DNA of 14,258 nt from DAINBT01 sp036732785 (GCA_964537505.1 CAZICK010000091.1:1-14258); one strand, 5' to 3'; shown: positions 1-8,546, counted from the first letter of the stretch. A program made the numbers and translations. Notes: generated from the letters alone by a model not told the origin.

Positions 1-63
1 CGGCCAAGTTATTAAGATTTCATTAAAATATCCCGGTATTTATGCTACAGTGTCGTATTTTGT

Positions 64-1515
64 ATGGTTTTTGTTGCTGCAGGCGTTACTGTTGCACGGG
101 GTCAGACACCAGGTCAAACCGAAAACAAAGTCGAGTATTTGGCCGTCTTCATGGACGGGCACAAGATCGGGCACAGCATTTCCACCCGCACCGTCGAGGC
201 CGCTCGGGTAACCACCACTGAAACAATGACCCTGGCAATCATCCGCGGGGGCACGTCTATTCCCATCACAATCTCAGAAACCAGCATCGAAACCCCCGAT
301 GGCAAGCCGCTCGGATTCGAAACCACTCAGCAGTTCAGCGGCATGGTAATGCAGTCCAAAGGTACACTCAACAGCCTGGGCAAACTTGACGTAGAATCTA
401 CGGTTGGAACCATGACGCAAAAACAGACTATCGACTGGTCTGAAGGAGCACTGATGGCCCAAGGCGCCAGACTGCAGCTTATATGCAAAAACCTAAAGGA
501 AGGCGACAATTTCACCGTCAAGGTATTTTCTGCCGCTTTGATGACTGCTATTGAGACCGAGTTCCGTATCGGCGCCACCAAAAACGTGGACCTGCTCGGC
601 CGCGTGGTGCCGCTTACCGAGGTAACCAACATCGTAAAGATGCCCACCGGCAACGTCGTCAGCATCACCTACACCGACCACGAATTCAACGTCCAAAAAG
701 CGGATATTCCCATTATGGGTATGAACATAGAGCTTATCGCCTGCAACCGGCAGTTCGCCATAAGCGAAAACGATGTGGCCGATTTTATCGAACGGATGTG
801 CATACCAAGCCCTGTTCCGCTGGAAAACTTCGAGGCAGCCAAATCGATCACTTACCACCTCACCCCTAAGGGACAGGAACAACTGAAAATATACACCGAT
901 GAAAACCAAACCGCTCGACCGGACGGTAAAGGCGGCTTATTGGTTACCGTAAAACCCGTTCAACCACCCAGTGGCGCAGCGTTCCCTTATAAGGGCAAAG
1001 ACAAGATCGCCTTGGAATCGCTCGAACCAACCCGATTCCTGCAAAGCGACGACAAAACAATAATCGCCCTGGCTCGCCGCGCGGTAGGCGATACCAAAGA
1101 CGCCGCCCAGGCCGCCAAAAAAATCGAATCATTCGTACATGACTATATCGATGAAAAGAACCTGTCCGTGGGTTACGCTTCAGCGGCAGAGGTGGCCGCC
1201 AGTCGCCAGGGTGACTGTACTGAACACGCCGTCCTGACCGCCGCACTGTGCCGCGCCGTCGGCATCCCTGCACGCGTAGCAATGGGAGACGTTTACTGCT
1301 CGAAATTCACCGGACGAAAAAATATCTTTGGCGGCCACGCATGGAACCAGGCATACATCGGCGGCAAATGGATCGGTCTCGACGCCACCCGCGCCCCCAA
1401 CGGCTACGCAGCAGGCCACATTACCGAGGCCGTCGGCAACGGCAATCCCGAAGATTTCTTCGCCCTGATCCACATCATAGGGCAGTTTGATATCACCGAA
1501 ATCGAACAGGAATAA
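64..1515 (+). CDS. Exported transglutaminase-like (papain-like fold) protein
   Basis: This 483-residue protein carries a C-terminal transglutaminase-like domain (about residues 330-460) with the full catalytic triad visible: Cys385 in GDCTEHA, His425 in GGHAWNQ and Asp440 in LDATR. The first 310 or so residues are predicted beta-rich and resemble the N-terminal half of planctomycetal transglutaminase-like proteins; I do not recognise a named domain there. In this family the triad can act as a protease, amidase or cross-linker, so the substrate cannot be stated. The start is uncertain. ATG at 64 lacks a Shine-Dalgarno sequence and leaves only a short hydrophobic segment (VFVAAGVTVARG). The frame stays open back to the stop at 13-15, and the upstream codons would lengthen this into a good signal peptide, but offer only ATT or ATA as starts. 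The gene converges on grpE with a 25-bp gap and no clear terminator hairpin. Confidence 0.85.
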   Translation: MVFVAAGVTVARGQTPGQTENKVEYLAVFMDGHKIGHSISTRTVEAARVTTTETMTLAIIRGGTSIPITISETSIETPDGKPLGFETTQQFSGMVMQSKGTLNSLGKLDVESTVGTMTQKQTIDWSEGALMAQGARLQLICKNLKEGDNFTVKVFSAALMTAIETEFRIGATKNVDLLGRVVPLTEVTNIVKMPTGNVVSITYTDHEFNVQKADIPIMGMNIELIACNRQFAISENDVADFIERMCIPSPVPLENFEAAKSITYHLTPKGQEQLKIYTDENQTARPDGKGGLLVTVKPVQPPSGAAFPYKGKDKIALESLEPTRFLQSDDKTIIALARRAVGDTKDAAQAAKKIESFVHDYIDEKNLSVGYASAAEVAASRQGDCTEHAVLTAALCRAVGIPARVAMGDVYCSKFTGRKNIFGGHAWNQAYIGGKWIGLDATRAPNGYAAGHITEAVGNGNPEDFFALIHIIGQFDITEIEQE

Positions 1516-1540
1516 CCAATCCGATGGGCAGACATGGTGC

Positions 1541-2227
1541 CTATTCACTGGCGATATTTATGTCCTGGTCCTGCTTATCGTTCTCAAGGTCAACTGCCGG
1601 CGGTGTTCTGACCACGGACACTTTAGCCGGCTGCAGGGTACGGCCGTTCATTACATAGCCGCAAGCCAGTTCTCTTAAAACTGCATTTTCATCGAACTCT
1701 TCACTAGGCTCATGCAGCATCGCTTCATGAATCGCAGGATTGAACGGACATCCAGGTTTCACCTCGATACGACGCAAACCCCCACTTTCCAAAACACCGG
1801 ACAAGTGGTCATAAACAATCTGTACGCCTTGCAGAAGGGCCTCGGCGTTCTGTTCCTTACCGCCTTTTTCCAGAGCACGCTCGAAATTGTCAAGAACCGG
1901 CAGGAGGGATTTAACTATGTTTTCACACGCGTACTGCGTCGCTTGTTCGGTTTGTTTTTGAGCACGTTTTTGATAATTCTGATAATCAGCGCCCAGCCGC
2001 TGCAGGCGTTGCTTCAATTCTTCCAATTCTGCTTCTATATCGGGCACCGTCTTGTCGGACGCCGCCTCGGCAGTTTGCTCAGCCCGCTTACCATCGGTCG
2101 GCTCGCAAGGTCGTTCAACCGCCTCGGCAGAACCATGTTCATCCTCAGCAAAACCATGCTCACCGGAGATATCTGTAGCTGCGGGTTCCCCAGTGAATTT
2201 CTCTTTCTTCTTGCTCTTCTTACTCAT
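1541..2227 (-). CDS. grpE: GrpE, nucleotide exchange factor of DnaK
   Basis: GrpE is the cytoplasmic dimeric factor that releases ADP from DnaK and so sets the pace of the DnaK-DnaJ folding cycle. At 228 residues it is slightly long because of a charged, low-complexity N-terminus (1-60). The long helix follows with DYQNYQKR (81-88) and LLPVLDNFERAL (108-119). The C-terminal beta-wing that contacts DnaK carries PFNPAIHEAM (161-170) and GYVMNGRTLQPAKVSV (190-205), both family signatures. The ATG at 2225-2227 lies 32 bp after the dnaJ stop, and GGATGGG is the nearest purine-rich candidate ribosome site. It is the last gene of the leftward groES-groEL-dnaJ-grpE run. The partner DnaK is not encoded in this window. 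Confidence 0.96.
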   Translation of the reverse strand: MSKKSKKKEKFTGEPAATDISGEHGFAEDEHGSAEAVERPCEPTDGKRAEQTAEAASDKTVPDIEAELEELKQRLQRLGADYQNYQKRAQKQTEQATQYACENIVKSLLPVLDNFERALEKGGKEQNAEALLQGVQIVYDHLSGVLESGGLRRIEVKPGCPFNPAIHEAMLHEPSEEFDENAVLRELACGYVMNGRTLQPAKVSVVRTPPAVDLENDKQDQDINIASE

Positions 2228-2262
2228 CTACCCATCCATTCATTTACTCATCCACCCATCTA
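2221..2262. repeat. Degenerate tetranucleotide microsatellite filling the dnaJ-grpE junction
   Basis: Read on the minus strand, the sequence from the dnaJ stop to the grpE start is almost entirely a degenerate 4-bp repeat (ATGG, GTGG, ATGA, GTAA, ATGA, ATGG, ATGG, GTAG, ATGA). It contains several ATG triplets in different frames. The grpE ATG and the dnaJ TAG sit at its two ends. It may have grown by slippage, and it includes the only purine-rich stretch available as a ribosome site for grpE. Confidence 0.6.
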
Positions 2263-3387
2263 GTTTTCACTGGCGAAATATTTCTTGAGTTTTTCCAGAA
2301 AACCCTTACTTTCGGGCAATACGGTCTTATCCTCGGTTTGCGCAAATTCACGCAGCAGCTTTTCCTGCTGTTTATTCAGCTTCTTCGGTATCTCCACCAG
2401 TATCTGCACCAGCAGTGAACCACGACGTCCACTTCGCAAGCTGGGCAGCCCCTGCCCTTTAACTTGCAGCACCGTACCGTGCTGAGTTCCGGGCGGAACG
2501 GCAATGCTCCGTCGGCCGTTCAGCGAAGGCACTTCGACAGAGGCGCCAAGAGCCGCCTGGGTAAAACTAATAGGTACACGCACCACCAGATCATCGTCAT
2601 TACGCAACAAAAACGGATGGGACTTGATTCTTACATAGCAATACAGATCGCCGCGAGGACCGTGGTTTCGGCCGGGTTCACCTTCTCCGTGGACACGTAC
2701 CGCCTGCCCGTCGCAAACGCCTGCGGGAATCTTGATCGACAAAGTACGTCTCTTTACCGTCAGTCCGCTGCCACGGCATTCCTTACAGGGATGAGTCACC
2801 ACGCTGCCCTGCCCATGACAGGCGGGACACGTAGTCACCATACGAAACAACCCACCCATACCCGATTGAGCAACCTGCCCCTGGCCGCCGCATTGACTAC
2901 AAACATCAGGTGCATGACCCGGCTCAGATCCACTACCGCCGCAATGTTCGCAGTGATCCTGCCGTTCGAACTCAATCTTCTTTTCTACGCCCGTGAGAAC
3001 TTCCTGAAACGTCAGCTCCACCTGCATTTCAATTGGCGATCCACGAGCGGCGCCTCGGCCGCTTCGGCCGCTGCGCCGCGCACCGCCGAAAATATCGCCG
3101 AACATACTGAAAATATCATCGAACCCCATATGAGAAAAATCGTGCATACCGACGCCGTGAAGTCCCTCATGGCCGAATCGATCATAACGTTGCCGTTTGT
3201 CCGAATCGCCCAGAACCTCGTACGCTTCGGCACATTCTTTGAACTTCTGTTCAGATTCTTTGTTGTTGGGATTCTTATCGGGATGATATTTCAGTGCCAT
3301 ACGCCGATAAGCGCGCTTAATATCATCGACGCTGCTGTCGCGGCCTACGCCCAGCACTTCGTAATAATCTCTCTTGCTTGTCGCCAT
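2260..3387 (-). CDS. dnaJ: DnaJ (Hsp40, type I), co-chaperone of DnaK
   Basis: DnaJ delivers unfolded clients to DnaK and stimulates its ATPase. The architecture is complete and canonical. A J-domain is at about residues 3-70 with the HPD motif at 35-37. A Gly/Phe-rich linker is at about 75-117 (FSMFGDIFGG). Four CxxCxGxG zinc-binding repeats follow with cysteines near 146/149, 163/166, 187/190 and 201/204, and then the C-terminal substrate-binding domains. I chose the ATG at 3385-3387 (MATSKRDYYEVLG), giving 375 residues, because homologues start this way. A GTG three codons upstream at 3394-3396 is possible; neither start has a strong Shine-Dalgarno. The gene begins 22 bp after the groEL1 stop, which implies co-transcription. 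Confidence 0.96.
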   Translation of the reverse strand: MATSKRDYYEVLGVGRDSSVDDIKRAYRRMALKYHPDKNPNNKESEQKFKECAEAYEVLGDSDKRQRYDRFGHEGLHGVGMHDFSHMGFDDIFSMFGDIFGGARRSGRSGRGAARGSPIEMQVELTFQEVLTGVEKKIEFERQDHCEHCGGSGSEPGHAPDVCSQCGGQGQVAQSGMGGLFRMVTTCPACHGQGSVVTHPCKECRGSGLTVKRRTLSIKIPAGVCDGQAVRVHGEGEPGRNHGPRGDLYCYVRIKSHPFLLRNDDDLVVRVPISFTQAALGASVEVPSLNGRRSIAVPPGTQHGTVLQVKGQGLPSLRSGRRGSLLVQILVEIPKKLNKQQEKLLREFAQTEDKTVLPESKGFLEKLKKYFASEN

Positions 3388-3409
3388 AGCACTCACGGGT
3401 CTTATTCTT

Positions 3410-5020
3410 TTAGCTCACTGCCTCGGGCACAGCATCTTCATCGTCCTTCAAATCCGTAACCAGCAGATTCGTCGTCAGCATTAGACCTGCCACGCTCGCC
3501 GCATTTTGCAAAGCACATCGCGACACCTTGGCCGGATCGATAATACCGGCCTCGAACATATCGACATACTCGCCCTTGGCGGCATCATAGCCGGCCGAGC
3601 CTTTTTGCTCCATAAGCTTAGCGACTACTGTTGCTCCGTCAGCGCCGCTGTTTTCGACGATCTGACGGGTCGGATACGTCAGCGCCTTGGCCAGAATATC
3701 AAAACCGATCTTTTCATCGCCCTCCACTTTTTTCTGCTCTTGACGCACCGCGTTGATTGCCCGCAGCAACACTACGCCGCCACCGGCTACTATCCCTTCT
3801 TCGGCCGCCGCTTTGGTTGCATGAAGAGCGTCTTCCAGCAGGTCCTTACGCTCTTTCATTTCCGTCTCCGTCGCCGCGCCGGCACGAACCACCGCTACGC
3901 CGCCGGCCAGCTTAGCCAGCCTTTCCTGCAGCTTCTCACGATCATAGTCGCTGGTGGTAGCTTCGATTTGGCTCTTGATCTGGGCCATACGACCGCTGAT
4001 ATCTTTTTTCTTGCCGCCGCCTTCTACGATGGTCGTATCATCTTTGCTGATCGTTACTCGACGGGCCTCTCCCAGTTGTGACATCTCCAGGTTCTCAAGT
4101 TTGACACCGAGATCTTCCGTAATCAGTTGGCCGCCGGTCAGCACCGCGATATCGCCCAGAAGAGCCTTTCGCCGGTCGCCGAAACCTGGCGCCTTAACCG
4201 CGCAAACCTTCAGTACGCCGCGAAGCTTATTTATCACCAACGCAGCCAACGCCTCACCTTCGACGTCTTCCGCAATTATCAGTAGCGGTTTTGCCGCACC
4301 GGCGATCTTCTCCAGCAGGGGAACCAACTCACGCAGGTTGCCGATCTTCTTCTCATGGATCAAAATCAGGCAATTCTCGAGGACCGTCTCCATGCTGTCC
4401 GGCTTAGTGATAAAGTATGGCGAAAGATAACCCTTATCGAACTGCATACCTTCGACAACTTCCAGTTCCGTTTCCAGTCCTTTACCCTCTTCAACCGTAA
4501 TAACGCCTTCACGACCGACTTTCTCCATCGCCTCGGCGAGCAGCTTACCGATTTTCGCATCGTTATTGGCCGAAATTGTGGCTACCTTGGCGATATCGGT
4601 ATTGTCCTTGACCTTTTGGCTCTGTTTAGCGATAGACTCGACCGCGACCTCAACCGCCATATTGATACCACGCTGCAACGCTACCGGATTGACACCCGCC
4701 GCGATATACTTAAGTCCTTCGCAGTAGATACTCTCCGCCAGCACCGTCGCCGTGGTCGTACCGTCACCCACAACGTCGGATGTCTTACTGGCAACCTGGT
4801 TGACCATCTTGGCGCCCATATTCTTGAACGGCTCGGGCAGTTCTATTTCTTTGGATACGGTTACACCGTCTTTGGTAACACGTGGTGACCCCCAACTCTT
4901 CTGCAGCACTACATTGCGACCGGTCGGACCCATCGTAACCTTCACCGCTGCCGCCAACTGTGATAAGCCATCGCGAAGCTCACTACGTGCCTTTTCATCG
5001 AACATCATTTGCTTGGCCAT
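3410..5020 (-). CDS. groEL: GroEL1 (60-kDa chaperonin) of the groES operon, without Gly-Met tail
   Basis: This is the chaperonin subunit of the cytoplasmic double-ring GroEL-GroES folding machine. The ATP-binding signature GDGTTTATVLAE is present, with the catalytic-loop Asp at 86, as is the conserved C-terminal equatorial motif EDALHAT followed by EEGIVAGGGVVLLR. From the ATG (MAKQMMFDEK) it is 536 residues. That ATG is preferred over an in-frame TTG five codons upstream because GGAG lies 9 bp before it. Unusually, the C-terminus ends DLKDDEDAVPEAVS and lacks the GGM-rich tail that normally projects into the folding cavity. It lies 49 bp downstream of groES and 22 bp before dnaJ. It is clearly diverged from the second copy at 8968-10620, which suggests the two handle different clients. 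Confidence 0.97.
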   Translation of the reverse strand: MAKQMMFDEKARSELRDGLSQLAAAVKVTMGPTGRNVVLQKSWGSPRVTKDGVTVSKEIELPEPFKNMGAKMVNQVASKTSDVVGDGTTTATVLAESIYCEGLKYIAAGVNPVALQRGINMAVEVAVESIAKQSQKVKDNTDIAKVATISANNDAKIGKLLAEAMEKVGREGVITVEEGKGLETELEVVEGMQFDKGYLSPYFITKPDSMETVLENCLILIHEKKIGNLRELVPLLEKIAGAAKPLLIIAEDVEGEALAALVINKLRGVLKVCAVKAPGFGDRRKALLGDIAVLTGGQLITEDLGVKLENLEMSQLGEARRVTISKDDTTIVEGGGKKKDISGRMAQIKSQIEATTSDYDREKLQERLAKLAGGVAVVRAGAATETEMKERKDLLEDALHATKAAAEEGIVAGGGVVLLRAINAVRQEQKKVEGDEKIGFDILAKALTYPTRQIVENSGADGATVVAKLMEQKGSAGYDAAKGEYVDMFEAGIIDPAKVSRCALQNAASVAGLMLTTNLLVTDLKDDEDAVPEAVS

Positions 5021-5069
5021 TATCGTTAACTCCAATTATCTGTTAGGTTAAATGTAATTCTCTATATTG

Positions 5070-5360
5070 TTACTTCTCCAGAACCGCTAAAATCTCATTC
5101 TCACGCAGGATAACATATTTCTCCTTATCGATTTCCACTTCACTGCCGGAATACTTGCCATAGAAAACCTCATCGCCCTTCTTAACGCTCACCGCCGCAC
5201 GCTCGCCGCTATCGAGCAGCTTACCCGGCCCGCACGATATAACCTTACCACGCTGCGGCTTCTCCTGGGCACTGTCAGGCAGTACGATCCCACCTGTAGT
5301 CTTTTCCTCGGCCTCACTTTGTTTCACTAACACTCTGTCATCCAATGGATTGATCTTCAT
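5070..5360 (-). CDS. groES: GroES (10-kDa co-chaperonin)
   Basis: GroES caps the GroEL ring during folding. The 96-residue length and sequence are canonical: an N-terminal beta-barrel strand (INPLDDRVLVK), a mobile loop that docks on GroEL (EEKTTGGIVLPDSA, about residues 18-31), and a C-terminal strand (YVILRENEILAVLE). The ATG at 5358-5360 has an ideal AAGGAG 8 bp upstream (5369-5374). It is the first gene of the leftward chaperone operon, so the operon promoter should lie in 5361-5467. I see no sigma-54 site and no CIRCE element there, and only weak sigma-70-like hexamers. Confidence 0.97.
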   Translation of the reverse strand: MKINPLDDRVLVKQSEAEEKTTGGIVLPDSAQEKPQRGKVISCGPGKLLDSGERAAVSVKKGDEVFYGKYSGSEVEIDKEKYVILRENEILAVLEK

Positions 5361-5404
5361 CAGCTAAACTCCTTCTTAAAGTTTTATGTTCTTCTTACAC
5401 CACT

Positions 5405-5453
5405 TAACTTAACTTACATAGTTTTTTTATTCAATTTCCATTCAGCAGGGCCT
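5405..5453. repeat. Left copy of an imperfect ~50-bp direct repeat flanking GH115 (groES leader)
   Basis: This segment matches 8426-8477 at roughly 80% by eye. The best part is a 22-bp core (5432-5453 against 8456-8477) with a single mismatch. It lies between the GH115 stop and the groES start, in the groES leader. It continues to the right into the post-stop motif at 5455-5470. Confidence 0.75.
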
Positions 5454-5467
5454 CGTGCCTTATTCTT

Positions 5468-8398
5468 CTATATTTTGCTTGGGCAGAACGACTCAGGCGG
5501 CCCTAAGTACGAATCCCTGGCCGGATCAGTGTACATGACAATCCTGTCGATCACCATACCGGGGTCCACCATCCGAATTTCCAACCTATGAGAACCAGGC
5601 GCTTTGATTTCACATTGAGAATAAAGATACATAACGTTTGAAAAAACACTACTGTCACCATGACGGTAACTCACAATTTCCGGCGCCTTATCATCGATAC
5701 TCACAGCCAAACGACGACCATGTTCGCAGGTAATAGGCGATGTCGGAATACAATAGACCGTCAGCGATACAGTCCCCGGATGGAATACATACACGTCATA
5801 TTCAAGAACGGGCGACTCAGACATGATATCCTCGACGGTGGTTCGGCTGGCTGTCGTTGTGGGATAGACTGCTACCGAATCGCCGGATCTGCCCAGCCCT
5901 TGAACAATCTCCCAACCGGCGCCGTCGCGATCTACTTTGCTGGTGTAATGCTCCGCCTCCATGCAGATATAACCATGACTTTCAACAAAACCTTTAACCT
6001 CTTCCGATGCGGGCTTGGCAGGGTTAAACACCTTTATCGCAACATCCTTTAAGTCATTCTTCGCCGAAAAGCTGATCTTCCCGCTTATGGCTTGACCCTT
6101 CGGTACGCTATTCCAGTCGATGGTCGCCCATATCCGCTTTTCCTCGTCAAATTGACCCGAGCTTTCACTCAGCAGCAGCCACGGATGTGAAACCACAGCC
6201 TTCCATTCGATCTCGCCTTTGCCTTTATTAAACAAATCGATAAATCGCTGGTTCTTCGTATAAACACTAAAGTCTGCCAACTCATTCTCGTGACCGCCTT
6301 CCAGGGAAACGCCCATACGAGCAGCCCCTTCACCGTTAAAATCACTCAGAGGAGGCATCTCGAACTGATGCCCTTGCGCCCCCCAGGGGCCGGGCAGAGA
6401 CATGAAATGTTCCCACTTATCACCGGCCAAAACCAAACCACGATTGTAACGGTCCGTCAGGGCGTCGATCTCTTCTGCGGCTTGGCGAGCCTTTTGAGCG
6501 TAAAGAACAGCACTGGCACGTCCCTGCTCAGCGTATTTAGCGTTCTTATCCGCGTAGATGATTTTCTGGTTCATCAAACTGCAGCACTTGACAGGATAAA
6601 GAACCAGTTGAAAAAAAGCATCCTTTAACTCTGTTGGCAATTGCTGATAAATTGTTCCTGCCTGTCGGGCGATCCTGTCATATTCCTCGATCCGCCGCTC
6701 GGCCTCATCATTATAGTTTACCGTGCTGAACCATGATATTTGCAGTGGCTTATTGTGCGAATACTGCACCAGGTGTTCCGGACGCCGGGCATAACCCAAT
6801 TGGTAATACTTTTCCATAATCTCGGCTATCTGCTCGGCGTATGAACTTCCGAAATACCTTTGTGCAAAACTAACCAAAAAACTTCGTATATTGTTGTAAT
6901 TCCACTGCTTGACATCCCATCCCAGACGCAGGAAAAATTCCATACCGATCTCGCCCGGCTTGATATCACCGACATTCAACACCCATAACTTCCTGGCGTT
7001 ATAGGCGTATGCCTTGCTCATCTCTTCCCAAATCAGCCCCGGAGGCGTGGTGTTCAGCCACGGATACGCCGCTGTCGCGCCGGTGAGCCATTGAATGTGA
7101 TAATACACACCCGAACCGCCAGAACGCATCTGCTCTTTGGGGGCGGGAAGCTGACGTATGTAACCGAAATCATCCTCCGGCCAGCACATGATCACGTCAT
7201 CAGGAACCTCCAGACCCTTGTTGTAAAAACCCAGTACTTCTGTGTACATAACAAAAACCTGCGGCACCTTGGTAATGTCAGGATTCACCTCTTCTCTCAA
7301 AATCGTACGCTGATCTGCGAACACCTTCTCCAGGATCCCGATCTTTTCCGAGAGAGTATCGCCGCCCTCCATAGCCTGGTCATCCTGCCCTCGCATGCCG
7401 ACAGTGTAAACATTCTCATACATCCCGTTTGTTCTGACGCGGTCTTTCCAGTATTGATAAATATTGTCACGATTTGAGAAGTAATTCCACGGACCGCAGC
7501 CGACAGTATCCCACTCCGATCCACCCATATTATTGCGCAGCATAGGTTCGATGTGACTTGACCCCATTACAATCGCATAGTCATCCGCCACCACCTTGTT
7601 CAACGGATAGAAATTAAACGGTCTCGTACCCCCGTGCATCGCCGGCCAGATGTAGTTCGCTTTTAGCCGGAGCAATAACTCGAATATCCTTTTATATGTT
7701 GTCGGACCCAGTCCCATCCCTTCTTCAGGAGCAAATGTCTTTGACGCCCAGGGACGGATTCCCCACATCTCATCGTTAATGAATATACCACGATATTTAA
7801 CAGATGGCGGACCCTGCTTATATGTGCCGTCACGGATAACAAGCGATTCTTTTTTCACCGGGGTAACATCGCTCCACCAGTACCAAGGCGAAACACCTAT
7901 CTTCTCCGACAAATCATATACCCCGTAGGCCGTTCCACGGCGATCGCTCCCGGCGATCACCAATGCCTTTTCCACACCAGGCAGTGGCCCGGAAACGACC
8001 GCTTGGATAAATGTTTCCCATTGGCCCTCCACATCACGGACATCAATTTTCCCAGCCTTGACCAGTTTGTCAATGATGGTGCTTTGACCGATAGTGCCAA
8101 TCAACACCGCGTGCTGCGAGAGCTTATCGATCGAATGTTTCAATTGCGGCCTCTGACCGGTCACACGTTCGACATCATACACAAAATCCCTCGCCGCTAT
8201 TTTGGCAACTTTATATTCGTTCTCATCCACATAGATGTCAGCCGCCTGCCGATCATAAACCAGCTTGAAATCACCACCATGATACGTCTCGGTGACAATC
8301 TCTAATATCGGCCCTGCGCCGTACGTGGTCATACAACCAAAACTCACCACCAATACGACGACAAGTCTTGAATAATAATTTTTTTGTGTGATATCCAT
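5468..8398 (-). CDS. Secreted GH115 family xylan alpha-1,2-glucuronidase
   Basis: GH115 enzymes remove (4-O-methyl-)glucuronic acid side chains from xylan, including from internal residues. From the ATG at 8398 the protein has 976 residues, typical of the family. An N-terminal signal segment (SRLVVVLVVSFGCMTTYGAG) predicts export. Family landmarks include KYRGIFINDE (about 201-210), NYIWPAMH, MGSSHIEPM, YTEVLGFY (Glu387, candidate catalytic region by analogy), CWPEDDFGYIRQLP, and GGSGVYYHIQWLTGATAAYPW. The C-terminal domain begins with GYICMEAEHY (809 on) and resembles the GH115 carbohydrate-contacting C-domain. The frame is open upstream through a TTG at 8458, but this would place positively charged repeat-derived sequence before the signal peptide, so I chose the ATG. 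It stands between the four-helix-bundle gene and groES, with no other carbohydrate gene in view, and is flanked by direct repeats. Exact specificity is inferred. Confidence 0.92.
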   Translation of the reverse strand: MDITQKNYYSRLVVVLVVSFGCMTTYGAGPILEIVTETYHGGDFKLVYDRQAADIYVDENEYKVAKIAARDFVYDVERVTGQRPQLKHSIDKLSQHAVLIGTIGQSTIIDKLVKAGKIDVRDVEGQWETFIQAVVSGPLPGVEKALVIAGSDRRGTAYGVYDLSEKIGVSPWYWWSDVTPVKKESLVIRDGTYKQGPPSVKYRGIFINDEMWGIRPWASKTFAPEEGMGLGPTTYKRIFELLLRLKANYIWPAMHGGTRPFNFYPLNKVVADDYAIVMGSSHIEPMLRNNMGGSEWDTVGCGPWNYFSNRDNIYQYWKDRVRTNGMYENVYTVGMRGQDDQAMEGGDTLSEKIGILEKVFADQRTILREEVNPDITKVPQVFVMYTEVLGFYNKGLEVPDDVIMCWPEDDFGYIRQLPAPKEQMRSGGSGVYYHIQWLTGATAAYPWLNTTPPGLIWEEMSKAYAYNARKLWVLNVGDIKPGEIGMEFFLRLGWDVKQWNYNNIRSFLVSFAQRYFGSSYAEQIAEIMEKYYQLGYARRPEHLVQYSHNKPLQISWFSTVNYNDEAERRIEEYDRIARQAGTIYQQLPTELKDAFFQLVLYPVKCCSLMNQKIIYADKNAKYAEQGRASAVLYAQKARQAAEEIDALTDRYNRGLVLAGDKWEHFMSLPGPWGAQGHQFEMPPLSDFNGEGAARMGVSLEGGHENELADFSVYTKNQRFIDLFNKGKGEIEWKAVVSHPWLLLSESSGQFDEEKRIWATIDWNSVPKGQAISGKISFSAKNDLKDVAIKVFNPAKPASEEVKGFVESHGYICMEAEHYTSKVDRDGAGWEIVQGLGRSGDSVAVYPTTTASRTTVEDIMSESPVLEYDVYVFHPGTVSLTVYCIPTSPITCEHGRRLAVSIDDKAPEIVSYRHGDSSVFSNVMYLYSQCEIKAPGSHRLEIRMVDPGMVIDRIVMYTDPARDSYLGPPESFCPSKI

Positions 8399-8425
8399 CT
8401 GAATAAACTGAACTTCTTGGCCTAC

Positions 8426-8477
8426 TAACTTCAACTTTCGTAGTTTTTTAAAACCCAATTTCCATTCAACAGGGCCT
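8426..8477. repeat. Right copy of the ~50-bp direct repeat flanking GH115 (GH115 leader)
   Basis: Partner of 5405-5453. Both copies contain, in the same order, a TAACTT/AACTT run, TAGTTTTTT, and the 22-bp core with one mismatch. They differ by short indels. It lies just upstream of the GH115 ATG, so GH115 and groES have homologous leaders. Confidence 0.75.
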
Positions 8478-8501
8478 GCTACGCGAAAATAAATTTTTTC
8501 T

Positions 8502-8546
8502 GCCTTCTTCTTCTTTTTCTTCTCTTCCCTGGTGCCTTCTTCCTAC
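8502..8546. repeat. Direct repeat copy A, downstream of the four-helix-bundle gene
   Basis: This 45-bp pyrimidine-rich segment has six TTC-type triplets, then TCTTCCCTGGTGCC and TTCTTCCTAC. It is the same as copy B (8906-8971) except for two substitutions and three fewer 7-bp CTAGTGC-type units. It overlaps the stop codon of the four-helix-bundle gene by one base and supplies a second in-line TAG. Confidence 0.85.

Noticed and set aside
2464..3459. 331-aa plus-strand frame opposite dnaJ
   Set aside because: It is antisense to a canonical DnaJ with all motifs intact and has no recognisable domain. It is a codon-bias shadow.
5445..5459. Sigma-54-like GGCAC...CTGC on the minus strand upstream of groES
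   Set aside because: The gap between GG and GC is 11 bases, not 10, and the -12 element reads CTGC. It is also part of the spacer repeat.
8399..8458. TTG-started N-terminal extension of GH115
   Set aside because: It would translate the direct-repeat sequence and place a basic 20-residue stretch before a normal signal peptide. The ATG at 8398 fits better, although its ribosome site is weak.
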